A stretch of 64,000 bases of DNA from Treponema brennaborense (GCA_023666275.1 JAMPCJ010000006.1:81976-145975), one strand, 5' to 3'. Counted from the first letter of the stretch, positions 24,324-33,582 are shown. Notes: a model not told the origin generated them from the sequence alone. A program made the numbers and translations.

Positions 24324-25709
24324 TTAAAGGCTGCCTTTCGTTATATAACTGATGTCGCCGGCAAGCGCGGCTGCAAACAGCAGCAGCAGAACGGCGATGC
24401 CGATAAATTGAATATAATACTGTACTTTTCCCGGAATAGGCTTTTTCAAAATTGCTTCAATTGCAGAAAAAAGAATCAAACCGCCGTCTAAAATCGGAAT
24501 CGGCAGCAGATTCATGATAAATAAAGAAATGCTTATCATTGCAAGGAAGCGCAGAATTGCCGTCAAGCCCGTCAGAAAATCTTCCGAAAAGCCCGCTTTT
24601 GCCGTGGTGCCGAGCATAAACGTTATTCTGACAGGACCTGACACTGCTTTTGTTATATTGATGCCGCGAAAAAGCAATGTCATGCTTTTTAATGATATAA
24701 AAAACATATTTGCGGTTTCTTTTATTCCTTCCAGAATTGCAGCGGGAAAATTATAAGCTGCCGAATGGATTTTCAATGCTTCGAATAAAAGACCTATTTC
24801 CGCCGGCTTGTCTGCGGCTTCGGCGCTGTCCTTTTCGGGAACCAGCATCACATTCGTGTTTTGCATGGACGAATCTCTGATATACGAAACAGAAACGGCT
24901 GTTTGATTTGCGAGCTGTTTTTGAATGTCGATTGTGTTGCGGACAGATTCGCCGTTTACGGCGGAAATACGATCGCCGGCGCGCAGTCCGGCTTTATCTG
25001 CGGGACTGCCGGAGATTACTTCTGCGATAACCGGTTCGATCCAGCTTATAATGCCTATTTTGCCCGCGCCGGTTTCTTTGTCTAATGCGGGTTTTACGGT
25101 GAATGAAAAGTAACTGCTGTTTCTGTCGACTGTGACAGAAATATTTTCTTCCGGATGAATTGAAATAAAATTTGATATATCGGAAAAATACTTAATTTCT
25201 TTTCCGTTTATTGCGGTGATTCTGTCGCCTGTCTGCAATCCTGCATCAGCTGCAGCAGACTGCATGTCGGGATATATTTCTTTCGCAATAATTATTCTGT
25301 TATCGGCGGTATAATATGTATATCCGATGCCGGCCGTTATTGAAAATGCAGCGGCAGCAAATAAAAAATTGAAAAAAGGACCGGCAAAGGCAATTGCTGC
25401 CCTTTTCAGCGGACAGACTGCAAAAAAAGAATCCGGCGGAGGCGGAATCGCGCAGCCGTGTTCTGCCTCATTTGCTGCCGAATATTCAAACTGAATATCT
25501 TTTTGTCCTTTTAAGCCGCAGTAACCTCCAAGCGGAATAAGTGACAAACGATAATCGGTTTTTCCGATTGTTTTGTGCAGCAATATCGGTCCCATTCCTA
25601 TGGAAAAACTTTCTACGGCAACTCCGCATAATTTTGCCGAAAGAAAGTGTCCGAGTTCGTGTACAAAAACAACAATGCCCAGACAAAACAATCCGTATAA
25701 AACAGTCAT
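24324..25709 (-). CDS. rseP: Site-2 zinc metalloprotease RseP
   Basis: A 461-aa intramembrane protease. The zinc site HELGH (about 17-21) lies in the first transmembrane helix and the third ligand in NLLPIPILDGG. Two PDZ domains lie between (around GLQTGDRITAINGKEI and AGLRAGDRISAVNGESV). Family members cut anti-sigma factors and cleared signal peptides in the inner membrane. The start is ATG 25709 with AGGAG 7 nt upstream; the longer open frame runs into dxr and is not used. The start overlaps the dxr stop (ATGA). Confidence 0.93.
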   Translation of the reverse strand: MTVLYGLFCLGIVVFVHELGHFLSAKLCGVAVESFSIGMGPILLHKTIGKTDYRLSLIPLGGYCGLKGQKDIQFEYSAANEAEHGCAIPPPPDSFFAVCPLKRAAIAFAGPFFNFLFAAAAFSITAGIGYTYYTADNRIIIAKEIYPDMQSAAADAGLQTGDRITAINGKEIKYFSDISNFISIHPEENISVTVDRNSSYFSFTVKPALDKETGAGKIGIISWIEPVIAEVISGSPADKAGLRAGDRISAVNGESVRNTIDIQKQLANQTAVSVSYIRDSSMQNTNVMLVPEKDSAEAADKPAEIGLLFEALKIHSAAYNFPAAILEGIKETANMFFISLKSMTLLFRGINITKAVSGPVRITFMLGTTAKAGFSEDFLTGLTAILRFLAMISISLFIMNLLPIPILDGGLILFSAIEAILKKPIPGKVQYYIQFIGIAVLLLLFAAALAGDISYITKGSL

Positions 25710-26842
25710 TGAAGCTCCTGTGCCGCTGCCGACCGTGCTTCTGCGTCTATTGAAAAAACTTCTTCCAGACAATGTGCTTGACGCGTCCAATCCTTATTAA
25801 GGATTTGTTCCGTTATTTCTGCGATTTTTGTAAATGATATTTGATGATGCAAAAAAGCATCTGCTGCAATTTCATTTGCCGCATTATATGCGATTGCGTA
25901 TGAGCCGCCCGAACGCAGCGCCGTGTATGCCAAATCAAGCATCGGAAAATCTTTGAATCGCGGAAGCGAAAATGTCAGTGTAAAGTCCTGCGCCGAAGAA
26001 CCTGAAAATAAATCAAGTTTTTCAAAAGAATTTTCCACAAAGTGCGGCCATGTCAATGCGGAAAGAATCGGATGACGCATGTCCGGTTTCGACAGCTGTG
26101 CATACAGAACACCGTCTTTTGTTCGTATCAGGGAATGAACAATGCTCTGCGGATGAACGGCAACTTGAATTTTTTCCGGCGGCATGTCAAACAAAATGCT
26201 CGCTTCTATTACTTCGAGTCCTTTGTTTGCGAGCGTTGCGGAATCTATCGTTATTTTTTTCCCCATGTTCCAGGTCGGATGTTTCAGTGCGTCTTCCGCT
26301 GCGACAGAAGAAAGTTTGTCGGATGACATGGTTCTGAACGGACCGCCGGAAGCAGTGATGACAAGAGATTCAATCGATTCGATCTTGAATTTTTGAAGGA
26401 GATTGAAAATAGCGGAATGTTCGGAATCTACCGGCAAAATGGAGCAATTATTATCCTGCGCCATTTTTTTTATCAAACTGCCTGCCATGACAATTGTTTC
26501 TTTATTTGCGAGTGCGAGATTTTTTCCGCTTGTCAGTGCTGCTGCGGACGGCAGCAGTCCGGCAGAACCGGCTATTCCGTTTACAACGATATCCGCTTCT
26601 GTTTCTTGGATAAAACGAATTAAATCTTCTTTTCCCGCGTAGGGAACGGAATCTTCTCTGCTACCTGAAGCAAGGCATACGTTTTTGCAGCCGAAACAGG
26701 CGGCAGTTTCCAATAATTTTTGTTTGTTTTTATTTGCCGACAAACCCGCCAATTCAAATAGATGAGGAAATTCTTTCAGTATTGCAATAGTGCTTTCACC
26801 TATCGAACCCGTGCATCCTAAAACGAGAATTTTCTTTTTCAT
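25706..26842 (-). CDS. dxr: 1-deoxy-D-xylulose 5-phosphate reductoisomerase
   Basis: A 378-aa enzyme making MEP, the second step of the non-mevalonate isoprenoid route. It has the NADPH fold LVLGCTGSIGEST, then LALANKETIVMAG, the metal site VDSEHSAIF, the loop TASGGPFR and HPTWNMGKKITIDSATL. ATG 26842 is preferred; the upstream part of the open frame is not conserved in character. It lies between cdsA (4-bp gap) and rseP (overlap), and feeds undecaprenyl synthesis by UppS in the same cluster. Confidence 0.95.
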   Translation of the reverse strand: MKKKILVLGCTGSIGESTIAILKEFPHLFELAGLSANKNKQKLLETAACFGCKNVCLASGSREDSVPYAGKEDLIRFIQETEADIVVNGIAGSAGLLPSAAALTSGKNLALANKETIVMAGSLIKKMAQDNNCSILPVDSEHSAIFNLLQKFKIESIESLVITASGGPFRTMSSDKLSSVAAEDALKHPTWNMGKKITIDSATLANKGLEVIEASILFDMPPEKIQVAVHPQSIVHSLIRTKDGVLYAQLSKPDMRHPILSALTWPHFVENSFEKLDLFSGSSAQDFTLTFSLPRFKDFPMLDLAYTALRSGGSYAIAYNAANEIAADAFLHHQISFTKIAEITEQILNKDWTRQAHCLEEVFSIDAEARSAAAQELQ

Positions 26843-26846
26843 TATC

Positions 26847-27698
26847 TTACATGCCGAATAGTATTGTTGTGGCGATATAATACACCGGAGCAGCAATCAA
26901 TACCGAATCGATCGAATCGAGAATGCCGCCTCTGCCCGGAATCACATTTCCGGAATCCTTCTGTTTTGCGGAACGTTTGAATACGGATTCGGCAAGGTCG
27001 CCGAGAATAGCCGCAAGGGCGGTTAATAATCCAAGCAAAATAACTTTTACGGGACTGCCGTAAAAAATATCGGGAAACACATAATGCGCTGCGATTCCTG
27101 CACATATAGAACCTGCTGTTCCGCCGATAAATCCGATAATGCTTTTATTCGGACTTGCGGCAATGTATCCGCGGTTGTTTTTTCCGAACAGCATTCCGAA
27201 AAACCAAGCCAAAGAATCGCAGCCGTAAACCATGAGAAAAAATATATACAAACATTCCTTTGAGTTTTCCCAGGTCGTCATGCGGGAAAGAAACGTTATC
27301 AGATAGCCGCTGTAAACAAAATCAAAAACGGCTGCGCTTATCCGCTGATTTGACTCGCTGAAAATTTCGGCATCCGCTTTGCAGGGGAAAAAAACTTCAT
27401 AAAGCATGGAAAGAATAACTGCAAATATCAAGCCGAATGTGATCAGTTCTTTTGCCAAGTCAAAAATGCAGCAAAGCGCGGCAATGACGGATATCAACAC
27501 TGTCAGCAAAATAACAAATTTTTTGGGCTGCTTTGATCCTGCGGTATTCAGTCCGTATATTTCATTTGCTGCGATGAAAACAACAATGATAATCGCAGCA
27601 TGCAGTAAAATATGGTTTAATGTGTCAAAATGCACGAGTGCCAGCAGAAGCGGCAAACCAATAAAAAATATTAAAAGCCGTTTTATCAGTTTTTCCAT
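26847..27698 (-). CDS. cdsA: Phosphatidate cytidylyltransferase
   Basis: A 283-aa integral membrane enzyme that makes CDP-diacylglycerol. Seven or so hydrophobic helices are visible, and the CDS signature region reads VYGCDSLAWFFGMLFGKN and then SPNKSIIGFIGGTAGS near residue 155-195. ATG 27698 with AAGGAA upstream is chosen over the TTG at 27704. A hairpin ending in T5 sits directly before its ribosome-binding site. Confidence 0.93.
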   Translation of the reverse strand: MEKLIKRLLIFFIGLPLLLALVHFDTLNHILLHAAIIIVVFIAANEIYGLNTAGSKQPKKFVILLTVLISVIAALCCIFDLAKELITFGLIFAVILSMLYEVFFPCKADAEIFSESNQRISAAVFDFVYSGYLITFLSRMTTWENSKECLYIFFLMVYGCDSLAWFFGMLFGKNNRGYIAASPNKSIIGFIGGTAGSICAGIAAHYVFPDIFYGSPVKVILLGLLTALAAILGDLAESVFKRSAKQKDSGNVIPGRGGILDSIDSVLIAAPVYYIATTILFGM

Positions 27699-27712
27699 AA
27701 ACAAGATTCCTT

Positions 27713-27760
27713 AAAAACAATCGGCGTCTGAAATATCGATTTCCGAAAACGATTGTTTTT
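27713..27760. repeat. Dispersed hairpin element, copy A
   Basis: Arms AAAAACAATCG (27713-27723) and CGATTGTTTTT (27750-27760) around a 26-nt loop that ends TTTCCGAAAA. On the minus strand it ends in a T-run directly in front of the cdsA ribosome-binding site, so it may act as an attenuator. A related copy is at 51906-51949. Confidence 0.7.
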
Positions 27761-27789
27761 TCCGCGCAACTAATATGCAAACAAATTAA

Positions 27790-27846
27790 GATAGTTTTGC
27801 GCAAACTATCGCTGAAAAGAAACGCGCCTGTTTCGGCGGTTTCTTT
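27790..27846 (-). terminator. Two hairpins between uppS and cdsA
   Basis: GATAGTTT/AAACTATC (27790-27810) and a longer stem with arms AAAGAAAC-(G)-CGCC / GGCG-GTTTCTTT (27816-27846). Read on the minus strand, the second looks like a terminator or RNA-processing site just after the uppS stop. Confidence 0.65.
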
Positions 27847-27860
27847 TAAATCTTCCTGAA

Positions 27861-28589
27861 TTACAAACCGCCGAACCGTCTGTTTCTTTTTTGATAATCC
27901 TTAATGCTTTCGAAAAAATTGTCGGCTGTATAATCAGGCCATAATACCGGAGAAAATTCCAATTCCGCGTACGCTGCCTGCCAAAGCAGAAAATTACTGA
28001 GCCGTTTTTCGCCGCCGGTACGTATCAGCAAATCAATATCGGGCATTTCCCTTGTGTCAAGATACTCGGAGAAATCCCGCTCTGTCAGTACAGCCTGTGA
28101 AGCATTATTGTTTTTTATCTGAGTGTCTTGGTATTTTTTTACTGCCCGCAAAATTTCATTTCTGCTGCCGTAATTTATTGCGAGTGCAACCGTAATTCCC
28201 GAAAAATCTTTGCAGTCTTGTACTGCCAAATCAATTTCGCGGAGAACTTCCGGCGGCAGACTGTTTCTGTCCCCGATATGCAGGAGCTTTACTTCGTTTT
28301 TTTTGTAGAATTCAAATTCATTGCGCAAATGCGTTGCAATTAAATTCATTAAAAAACCGACTTCTTCCTGTGTCCGTTTCCAATTCTCTGTGGAAAAAGC
28401 ATACAGCGTAATATATTTTATGCCTGCATCACGGGCGGCGCCGATTATTTTTTTTGCGGTTTTCAGACCTTCTTTGTGTCCCTGTGTCCTCGGAAGATTT
28501 CTCTGTTTTGCCCAGCGTCCGTTTCCGTCCATGATGATGCCTACATGGTTCGGCACCGGCGCCGTTTGTAAAGAGTTTGCAGCAGACAT
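27861..28589 (-). CDS. uppS: Undecaprenyl diphosphate synthase (cis-prenyltransferase)
   Basis: A 242-aa enzyme that builds the C55 lipid carrier for peptidoglycan. It has the catalytic Asp in IIMDGNGRWAKQR (about D21), GHKEGLKT, TLYAFSTENWKR, VALAINYGSRNEI and DLLIRTGGEKRLSNFLLWQ. ATG 28589 overlaps the frr stop by one base (TGATG). The TTG three bases before it is not needed. Confidence 0.95.
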   Translation of the reverse strand: MSAANSLQTAPVPNHVGIIMDGNGRWAKQRNLPRTQGHKEGLKTAKKIIGAARDAGIKYITLYAFSTENWKRTQEEVGFLMNLIATHLRNEFEFYKKNEVKLLHIGDRNSLPPEVLREIDLAVQDCKDFSGITVALAINYGSRNEILRAVKKYQDTQIKNNNASQAVLTERDFSEYLDTREMPDIDLLIRTGGEKRLSNFLLWQAAYAELEFSPVLWPDYTADNFFESIKDYQKRNRRFGGL

Positions 28590-29143
28590 CAATTTTCCAT
28601 TATTTCTTTTTCTTTCGTTTCGAATATTTTATTTATATCTTGAATATACGAATCTGTTGATTTCTGCAAAGCATCTTCTGCGGCTTTTAAACCGTCTTCC
28701 GTCAAAAGTCCGTCTTTTTGCTGTTTTTTCAGGGCATCATTTCCGTCGCGTCTGATATTTCGGACAGCAATGCGGCTTTGTTCAGCAATATTTTTTGCCT
28801 GCTTCACTAATTCTTTTCTGCGGTCGGCAGTCAGCGGCGGAATGGCAATGCGGATAATTTTTCCGTCATTAGAGGGATTCAATCCTAAATCTGCCATTTG
28901 AATAGCTTTTTCGATGTCCGAAATAATTCCTTTATCCCATGGCTGAATGATAATAGAGCGCGCGTCCGGAATAGAAATGTTTGAAACTTGATTGAGCGGA
29001 GTTTTATTACCGTAATAATCAACCTTTACTTTATCGAAAATTGCCGCGGATGCCCGTCCTGTGCGTATCGCACCGAGTTCGTCTTTCAATGCGGCAATTG
29101 TTTTATTCATTTTTTCAACGCAAAGATCCTGTATTTCTGCCAT
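28589..29143 (-). CDS. frr: Ribosome recycling factor
   Basis: A 184-aa protein of the expected length. It shows the RRF hallmarks LGAIRTGRASAAIFDKVKV, YGNKTPLNQVSNISIPDAR, LPLT-like PPLTADRRKELVK and RNIRRDGNDALKK. RRF with EF-G splits post-termination ribosomes. It is coupled to uppS. An AGGAG precedes its ATG. Confidence 0.96.
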   Translation of the reverse strand: MAEIQDLCVEKMNKTIAALKDELGAIRTGRASAAIFDKVKVDYYGNKTPLNQVSNISIPDARSIIIQPWDKGIISDIEKAIQMADLGLNPSNDGKIIRIAIPPLTADRRKELVKQAKNIAEQSRIAVRNIRRDGNDALKKQQKDGLLTEDGLKAAEDALQKSTDSYIQDINKIFETKEKEIMEN

Positions 29144-29256
29144 GAAAATACTCCTGAGAATTTTTACAAGCTATTTAAAATACAAAGCCGCACAAAACAG
29201 CGAAATGTTTCTTTTGTTGTTTTGCGGTTTTATAAAGCCCTGTGCTGTTTTATACC

Positions 29257-29300
29257 GAATGATGCCCGCTGAATTTTTATATATTTGCGCAGCATCATTC
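29257..29300. other. Inverted repeat between tsf and frr
   Basis: GAATGATGC (29257-29265) and GCATCATTC (29292-29300), with further pairing inside (CCGC/GCG). It lies 8 bp after the tsf stop. There is no T-run on the minus strand, so a processing or stability role is as likely as termination. Confidence 0.5.
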
Positions 29301-29307
29301 AGCGCCG

Positions 29308-30144
29308 TTACGCACCTAACTGATATAAAACAACTTTATTCAGAGCAAGCGCAGTGCCCATTTCTTTGCCAAGCTGCTTCATTTTCTCTGAAACAGAAAC
29401 TTTATCGTCTTTGACAAACGGCTGATCCATGAAACAGATTTCCGCCAAATGTTTGTTCAGTTTTCCCTGAATAATTCCGGCTTTTACATTTTCCGGTTTG
29501 TTCAGATCTGCAACCTGTGCGGTGAAAATTTCTTTCTGCTCCGCGATGTATTTTTCGTCGACATCGGCACGGGTAATATATGCAGGCGTGAAAGCGGCAA
29601 TATGCAGGCAGCAGTCATACGCAAATTCTTTGAGTTTTTCGTTTTCAAGCGCACTTGCGCTGTCTGCTGTGATAACCGTGATGACGCCGGTTTTTCCGTC
29701 GCTGTGAATATATTTTGCAAAAAGCGCTCCGTCGGGGATTTCCACGATTTGCAAACGGCGGACTGTCATGTTTTCCCGGATTTTTGTCGCGAGATCAAGA
29801 AGCATATCCGAAAGTTCTTTTGTTACTTCCGTAATATTTTTTTCCAGCGCCGTGCGTGTGATTTTTTCACCGATCGCGATGAAATCCGCATTCTTTGCGA
29901 CAAAATCCGTTTCGCAAGTTAATTCGCATATAGCGGCTTTTTTGTTTTCTGCGGCAATAAAAATGCGTCCCTCGCTTGTCGTTCGTCCGGCCCGTTTTTC
30001 AACGGCGGCGAGTCCTTTTTCTTTCAGCAGTTTTGCCGCGGCTTCGGCGTCTCCGCTGCATTCAACAAGCGCTTTTTTGCATTCCATCATGCCGGCGCCG
30101 GTTTTGTCTCTGAGAGCTTTTACTTCAGATGCTTTTATATCCAT
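29308..30144 (-). CDS. tsf: Elongation factor Ts
   Basis: A 278-aa nucleotide exchange factor for EF-Tu. The N-terminal UBA-like part reads VKALRDKTGAGMMECKKALVE, followed by AAKLLKEKGLAAVEKRAGRTTSEG. The core includes LTCETDFVAKN, the TDFV motif that displaces the EF-Tu magnesium. It follows rpsB by 42 bp in the usual rpsB-tsf order. Confidence 0.96.
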   Translation of the reverse strand: MDIKASEVKALRDKTGAGMMECKKALVECSGDAEAAAKLLKEKGLAAVEKRAGRTTSEGRIFIAAENKKAAICELTCETDFVAKNADFIAIGEKITRTALEKNITEVTKELSDMLLDLATKIRENMTVRRLQIVEIPDGALFAKYIHSDGKTGVITVITADSASALENEKLKEFAYDCCLHIAAFTPAYITRADVDEKYIAEQKEIFTAQVADLNKPENVKAGIIQGKLNKHLAEICFMDQPFVKDDKVSVSEKMKQLGKEMGTALALNKVVLYQLGA

Positions 30145-30186
30145 AACTATTTCTCCTAAAAATCAAACTCGAACAGCTTTATGCTT

Positions 30187-31068
30187 TTATTCATACATTT
30201 TATCTTCGTCAACAAGCGAATCGGCATCGCTTTCTTCTGTTTCCATGTCTTCTTCTTTCGGTTCTGTGGGAGTATAATTGCTGTAGTCGACGATTTCTTC
30301 ATCATCGGTTTTTGAAGAATTCAGACCGAGTCCGAATTGCGCATCGTCATCTTCTTCTTGAAGATTTTCGATGATTTTCAATCCGGTTTCATTGTCCGCT
30401 TCGATAACCGCATTTGCGATAATTTGCGTGAATAAAGTGATTGCGCGAATTGCGTCGTCGTTTCCCGGAATAGGGTAATCTATGCCTTCCGGATTGCAGT
30501 TTGTATCGACAACGGCGACAATCGGAATGCCCATGCGGCGTGCTTCCGTAACGGCAATTTGTTCTTTATGCGTATCGATGATAAAAACAATTCCCGGCAG
30601 TTCTTTCATTTCTTTTATGCCGCCGAGGTTTTTTTCAAGTTTTGCTTTTTCTTTCTGTATAGAAGCGATTTCTTTTTTTGTCAGATTTTCAAATGTTCCG
30701 TCAATTTCCATTTTTTCGAGTTTCTTCAGACGGAGCAATGATTTTTTTATTGTGGAAAAATTGGTCAGCATTCCGCCGAGCCATCGATTGTTGACATAAA
30801 ACTGTCCGCAGCGTTCTGCTTCTTTTGCAACGGCTTGCTGTGCTTGTTTTTTTGTACCGACAAATAAAACGGATTTTCCCGCCGTTGTTACTTTGCGGAC
30901 TGCTTCATAGGCATCTTTAATTGAAGCAATTGTTTTCTGCAAATCAATAATATGAATTCCGTTGCGCTGCGCAAAAATGTACTTTTTCATGCGGGGATCC
31001 CAGCGTTTGACTTGATGACCAAAGTGCACACCGGCTTCAAGCAGACTTTTCATGGTTACAACTGCCAT
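30187..31068 (-). CDS. rpsB: 30S ribosomal protein S2 with acidic tail
   Basis: A 293-aa protein. The S2 core (1 to about 230) has [55 protein letters not shown] and [13 protein letters not shown]. The last 60 or so residues are a very acidic extension ([22 protein letters not shown]). ATG 31068 has AAGGAG spaced 7 nt; the longer open frame upstream is not conserved in character. Confidence 0.95.
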   Translation of the reverse strand: MAVVTMKSLLEAGVHFGHQVKRWDPRMKKYIFAQRNGIHIIDLQKTIASIKDAYEAVRKVTTAGKSVLFVGTKKQAQQAVAKEAERCGQFYVNNRWLGGMLTNFSTIKKSLLRLKKLEKMEIDGTFENLTKKEIASIQKEKAKLEKNLGGIKEMKELPGIVFIIDTHKEQIAVTEARRMGIPIVAVVDTNCNPEGIDYPIPGNDDAIRAITLFTQIIANAVIEADNETGLKIIENLQEEDDDAQFGLGLNSSKTDDEEIVDYSNYTPTEPKEEDMETEESDADSLVDEDKMYE

Positions 31069-31205
31069 ATAAACTCCTTCACCGGAAAACGCAACTATAT
31101 CCGATTGCATTTTCCATCTAACTCTGTTTCTCACGGACATAAATCAAAGCATCCGCGGAAGATTTCAGAATAAAGCAGCAAACAGGCGCTTTTATTCCGG
31201 CACAG

Positions 31206-31796
31206 TCAGTCTAAAAAAGAATAGCCATGCTCTTTCAGTATGTCATAAAATTCGAATATTGGCAAGCCGATTACCGATGAATAACTGCCGCTGATATGCG
31301 TTATGAAGCAGGAACCCATTTCCTGTATGCGGTATCCGCCGGCGGCGCCGTGCCATTCGCCGGTTCCGATATACCATTCTATTTCTTCCGCACTCATTTG
31401 CGCAAAAGTAACGGATGTTTTGTTTGTTCGTGTCGACAAATAATTTAATTTCCCGTTAAAAAGTGCGATGGAAGTTATTACCGTATGCGTTTTGCCTGAA
31501 AGCTGCCGCAGAAAATGCGCGGCTTGTTCGGTATCTTTCGGTTTTCCGTATATCGTACCCTCAAGTGCGACGAGCGTATCGGCACCGAGAATCCACGGAA
31601 TAGCTTGTTCTGCGGATGTATTCCGTGTAACGGCATTTACTTTTTTTATCGCCAATAATTCCGCCGCTTCTTCCGGGGATGTGCCGGCAGGCAGAGTTTC
31701 GTCCGTTTCCGGCAAAACAACTTTAAAAGGAACTCCCAAGTCTTTCAGTATCGCCTGTCTTCTCGGCGATGATGAGGCTAAAATAATAGGCTCCAT
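31206..31796 (-). CDS. maf: Maf-like nucleoside triphosphate pyrophosphatase
   Basis: A 196-aa Maf/HAM1-fold enzyme that hydrolyses non-canonical or modified NTPs such as dTTP/UTP analogues. It has ILASSSPRRQAILKDLG at the start, GADTLVALEGTIYGKP (catalytic Asp) and YRIQEMGSCFITHISGSYSSVIGLP at the end. ATG 31796 has AAGGA upstream. It lies upstream of rpsB on the same strand and is divergent from the tRNA-Arg gene. Confidence 0.93.
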   Translation of the reverse strand: MEPIILASSSPRRQAILKDLGVPFKVVLPETDETLPAGTSPEEAAELLAIKKVNAVTRNTSAEQAIPWILGADTLVALEGTIYGKPKDTEQAAHFLRQLSGKTHTVITSIALFNGKLNYLSTRTNKTSVTFAQMSAEEIEWYIGTGEWHGAAGGYRIQEMGSCFITHISGSYSSVIGLPIFEFYDILKEHGYSFLD

Positions 31797-31804
31797 AATA
31801 TTCC

Positions 31805-31831
31805 TTGACAAAAAAAAGTATAAACTATATG
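31805..31831 (+). promoter_or_regulatory. Promoter of tRNA-Arg
   Basis: TTGACA (31805-31810) and a TATATG-type -10 (31826-31831) with a 15-bp spacer. It overlaps the 5' untranslated region of maf on the other strand. Confidence 0.5.
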
Positions 31832-31841
31832 CTGGAAGCAT

Positions 31842-31915
31842 GAGAGATTAGCTCATTTGGATAGAGCGTCACCCTCCGGAGGTGAAGGCGGCAGGTTCGA
31901 ATCCTGTATCTCTCA
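31842..31915 (+). tRNA. tRNA-Arg (anticodon CCG)
   Basis: A 74-nt cloverleaf. Acceptor arms are GAGAGAT and ATCTCTC, the D-stem is GCTC/GAGC, and the anticodon stem is TCACC/GGTGA with loop CTCCGGA (anticodon CCG at loop positions 3-5). The T-arm is GCAGG-TTCGAAT-CCTGT and the discriminator is A. The 3' CCA is not encoded. It reads the CGG codon. Confidence 0.95.
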
Positions 31916-31928
31916 TCGTATTTGCGGA

Positions 31929-31953
31929 AACCGGCATCACTGCCGGTTTTTTT
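31929..31953 (+). terminator. Terminator after tRNA-Arg
   Basis: AACCGGCA (31929-31936) and TGCCGGTT (31941-31948), loop TCAC, then T-run. It abuts the stop codon of the convergent HEAT gene and may serve both strands. Confidence 0.88.
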
Positions 31954-31954
31954 A

Positions 31955-32674
31955 TTACTTGCGGCTGCCTTTTCCGGTCATTTTTTCAAGGAGTTCCTGA
32001 GCCTTTTCCCGTACAGCCGGAACATATCTGTAATTTGTCGATATAGATGAAATCGACTGAATAACAGGTCCTTTGTTTGCGATCGTCGGCAGAAGTTTTT
32101 CGTATGCATTAAGTGTTTCAAGCGCCAGACTGCTCGTCGGATTGAGCATGGAATATTTTCTGTGAGTCCATGCTATGGTCGATACTGTTTCGTCGCCGTT
32201 GTTTATGCCGATTTCACCGAGCGCTCTGATTGCATTCGTGGCAACCCAGGGTTCGTTCTCTGCAAGCGCAACTTTTGTCAGAATGTCTTTTGCCTGCTGT
32301 TTTTTATCCTCTGCCTGTACTTTGCCGAGCAGTTTGCACGCTTCTGCCCGAATATCGGGATAATCATTTTCAACATGCCCGCCCGTACGCGATTTTGTGA
32401 AAGTTCCTTCGCCCGCGAGCGAATCGAGTGCATTTACAACTGCCTGCGAATCGTTGCCGCTTTCAACGGCATCTTTCAGATAATTCAAGGCGACCAATTT
32501 ACTGTCCTTATCAGGCGCATAAGCAAGTTCTTTTATGACGATATCTTGATATTCCTGAAGGTATTTTTCTTCCGCGGATTGTTCCTGCCGCTGCGTACGT
32601 TGTTCCTGCGCCGGCATAAATCCAACGCATCCGGCAATAAAAATTACAACGGCTGCTTTTTTCCCGAATTTCAT
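31955..32674 (-). CDS. Exported HEAT-repeat protein
   Basis: A 239-aa protein with a signal peptide (KKAAVVIFIAGCVGFMPAQ). Cys16 could be a lipid site, but cleavage after MPAQ is as plausible. The rest is helical HEAT-type repeats (SKLVALNYLKDAVES, IRAEACKLLGKV, WVATNAIRALGEIG, VPAVREKAQELLEKM). Such repeats bind partners; no catalytic motif is present. It has AGGAGG before the ATG and its own promoter. Confidence 0.78.
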   Translation of the reverse strand: MKFGKKAAVVIFIAGCVGFMPAQEQRTQRQEQSAEEKYLQEYQDIVIKELAYAPDKDSKLVALNYLKDAVESGNDSQAVVNALDSLAGEGTFTKSRTGGHVENDYPDIRAEACKLLGKVQAEDKKQQAKDILTKVALAENEPWVATNAIRALGEIGINNGDETVSTIAWTHRKYSMLNPTSSLALETLNAYEKLLPTIANKGPVIQSISSISTNYRYVPAVREKAQELLEKMTGKGSRK

Positions 32675-32698
32675 ACGTCCTCCTAATTTTGGTATTGG

Positions 32699-32727
32699 AT
32701 TATATAGTATAAATATTGAAAAAGCAA
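32699..32727 (-). promoter_or_regulatory. Promoter of the HEAT gene
   Basis: On the minus strand: TTGCTT (32727-32722), 17 bp, TATAAT (32704-32699), about 24 nt before the ATG. Confidence 0.65.
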
Positions 32728-32751
32728 TAATTTTGTTTATTCAATCATTTA

Positions 32752-33366
32752 TTACAGTGTATCCAAATACAAAAGCCATTTGTCATTTTGTTTTATAAAT
32801 GTGTAAAAAATAATATCTTCGTCGTTTTGCATCTGCACAGCTTTCAGCTGGTTTTCGCCGATATACCGAATTTCATACATATCGTTGTTCCTGTTTTTGC
32901 GGGACGGTATAAAAACCCAATTGAAATAGTCTTCAAGCGAACGCAGACGAATTCCTTTAACGGGCAGCCTGTTGGACACGGCGGCAAGATTTTGCGTGTT
33001 GCTCCAATATGCGCGTGATTCGGCGCATACGTGCTGCTGCCAGCTTTTGAAATCTTTCCGTTCCATAATAGACCCGAGCTCTTGTATAATATTGAGTATA
33101 TTGTTTTTGTCGATTTTGAATGTGTCTACGGAAACTTGCTGCAGCGAACCGACAGAACGCGAGTATTCTGTTTCCTCAACGATCGGTTCCGGAGCGGCCG
33201 GCTGTATTTCCGGTGTTTTTTCTTGTTTTGCTTCCGCCGGTACCTGCCGAATTTCTTCTGTCTGCAGCGCTTCAGGCTCGTCCGCTTTTATGTTTTTTGA
33301 GGACGCGCATGAAAACAAAAATGAGAGTACCGTTCCCGTTAATACGAATAAATAAATTTTCTTCAT
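32752..33366 (-). CDS. Uncharacterised lipoprotein
   Basis: A 204-aa lipoprotein. The signal ends LFSCASS with lipidation at Cys20. Residues about 25-70 are a Glu/Pro/Ala-rich linker (EKTPEIQPAAPEPIVEETE). The C-terminal 130 residues form a compact domain with MERKDFKSWQQHVC, YFNWVFIPSRKN and KQNDKWLLYLDTL, reminiscent of an NTF2-like fold, which I cannot prove by eye. There is no ribosome-binding site; a consensus promoter ends 6 nt before the ATG. Confidence 0.72.
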   Translation of the reverse strand: MKKIYLFVLTGTVLSFLFSCASSKNIKADEPEALQTEEIRQVPAEAKQEKTPEIQPAAPEPIVEETEYSRSVGSLQQVSVDTFKIDKNNILNIIQELGSIMERKDFKSWQQHVCAESRAYWSNTQNLAAVSNRLPVKGIRLRSLEDYFNWVFIPSRKNRNNDMYEIRYIGENQLKAVQMQNDEDIIFYTFIKQNDKWLLYLDTL

Positions 33367-33372
33367 ACCGTC

Positions 33373-33401
33373 ATTGTACTATGCGTATGCGTTTTCGTCA
33401 A
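33373..33401 (-). promoter_or_regulatory. Promoter of the lipoprotein at 33366, leaderless type
   Basis: On the minus strand: TTGACG (33401-33396), 17 bp, TACAAT (33378-33373), then 6 nt to the ATG at 33366. No Shine-Dalgarno. Confidence 0.6.
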
Positions 33402-33455
33402 ATATGAATTGCTGTTTCCATGCCTTTGAAGGATGTGTGTGACTGCACTCATGTC

Positions 33456-33484
33456 TTGACTGAATGAATGACAACGTTTAAAAT
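33456..33484 (+). promoter_or_regulatory. Promoter upstream of coaD
   Basis: TTGACT (33456-33461), 17 bp, TAAAAT (33479-33484), about 98 nt before the coaD ATG. Confidence 0.5.
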
Positions 33485-33582
33485 CGTTTGCCGAAGATGC
33501 AGCGGCAGATTCGGGACTGAACTATAAAATAGAAAATTTTGCTGTGATGCCGTGTTTAAAAAACTGATTTTAGGATAGATTT

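Noticed and set aside
25710-25790. Longer N-terminus of RseP (27 more residues)
   Set aside because: It overlaps the dxr coding end, lacks a ribosome-binding site and is not membrane-like; ATG 25709 has AGGAG.
31069-31140. 24-residue extension of ribosomal protein S2
   Set aside because: ATG 31068 has AAGGAG at the right distance and begins the conserved [11 protein letters not shown] block.
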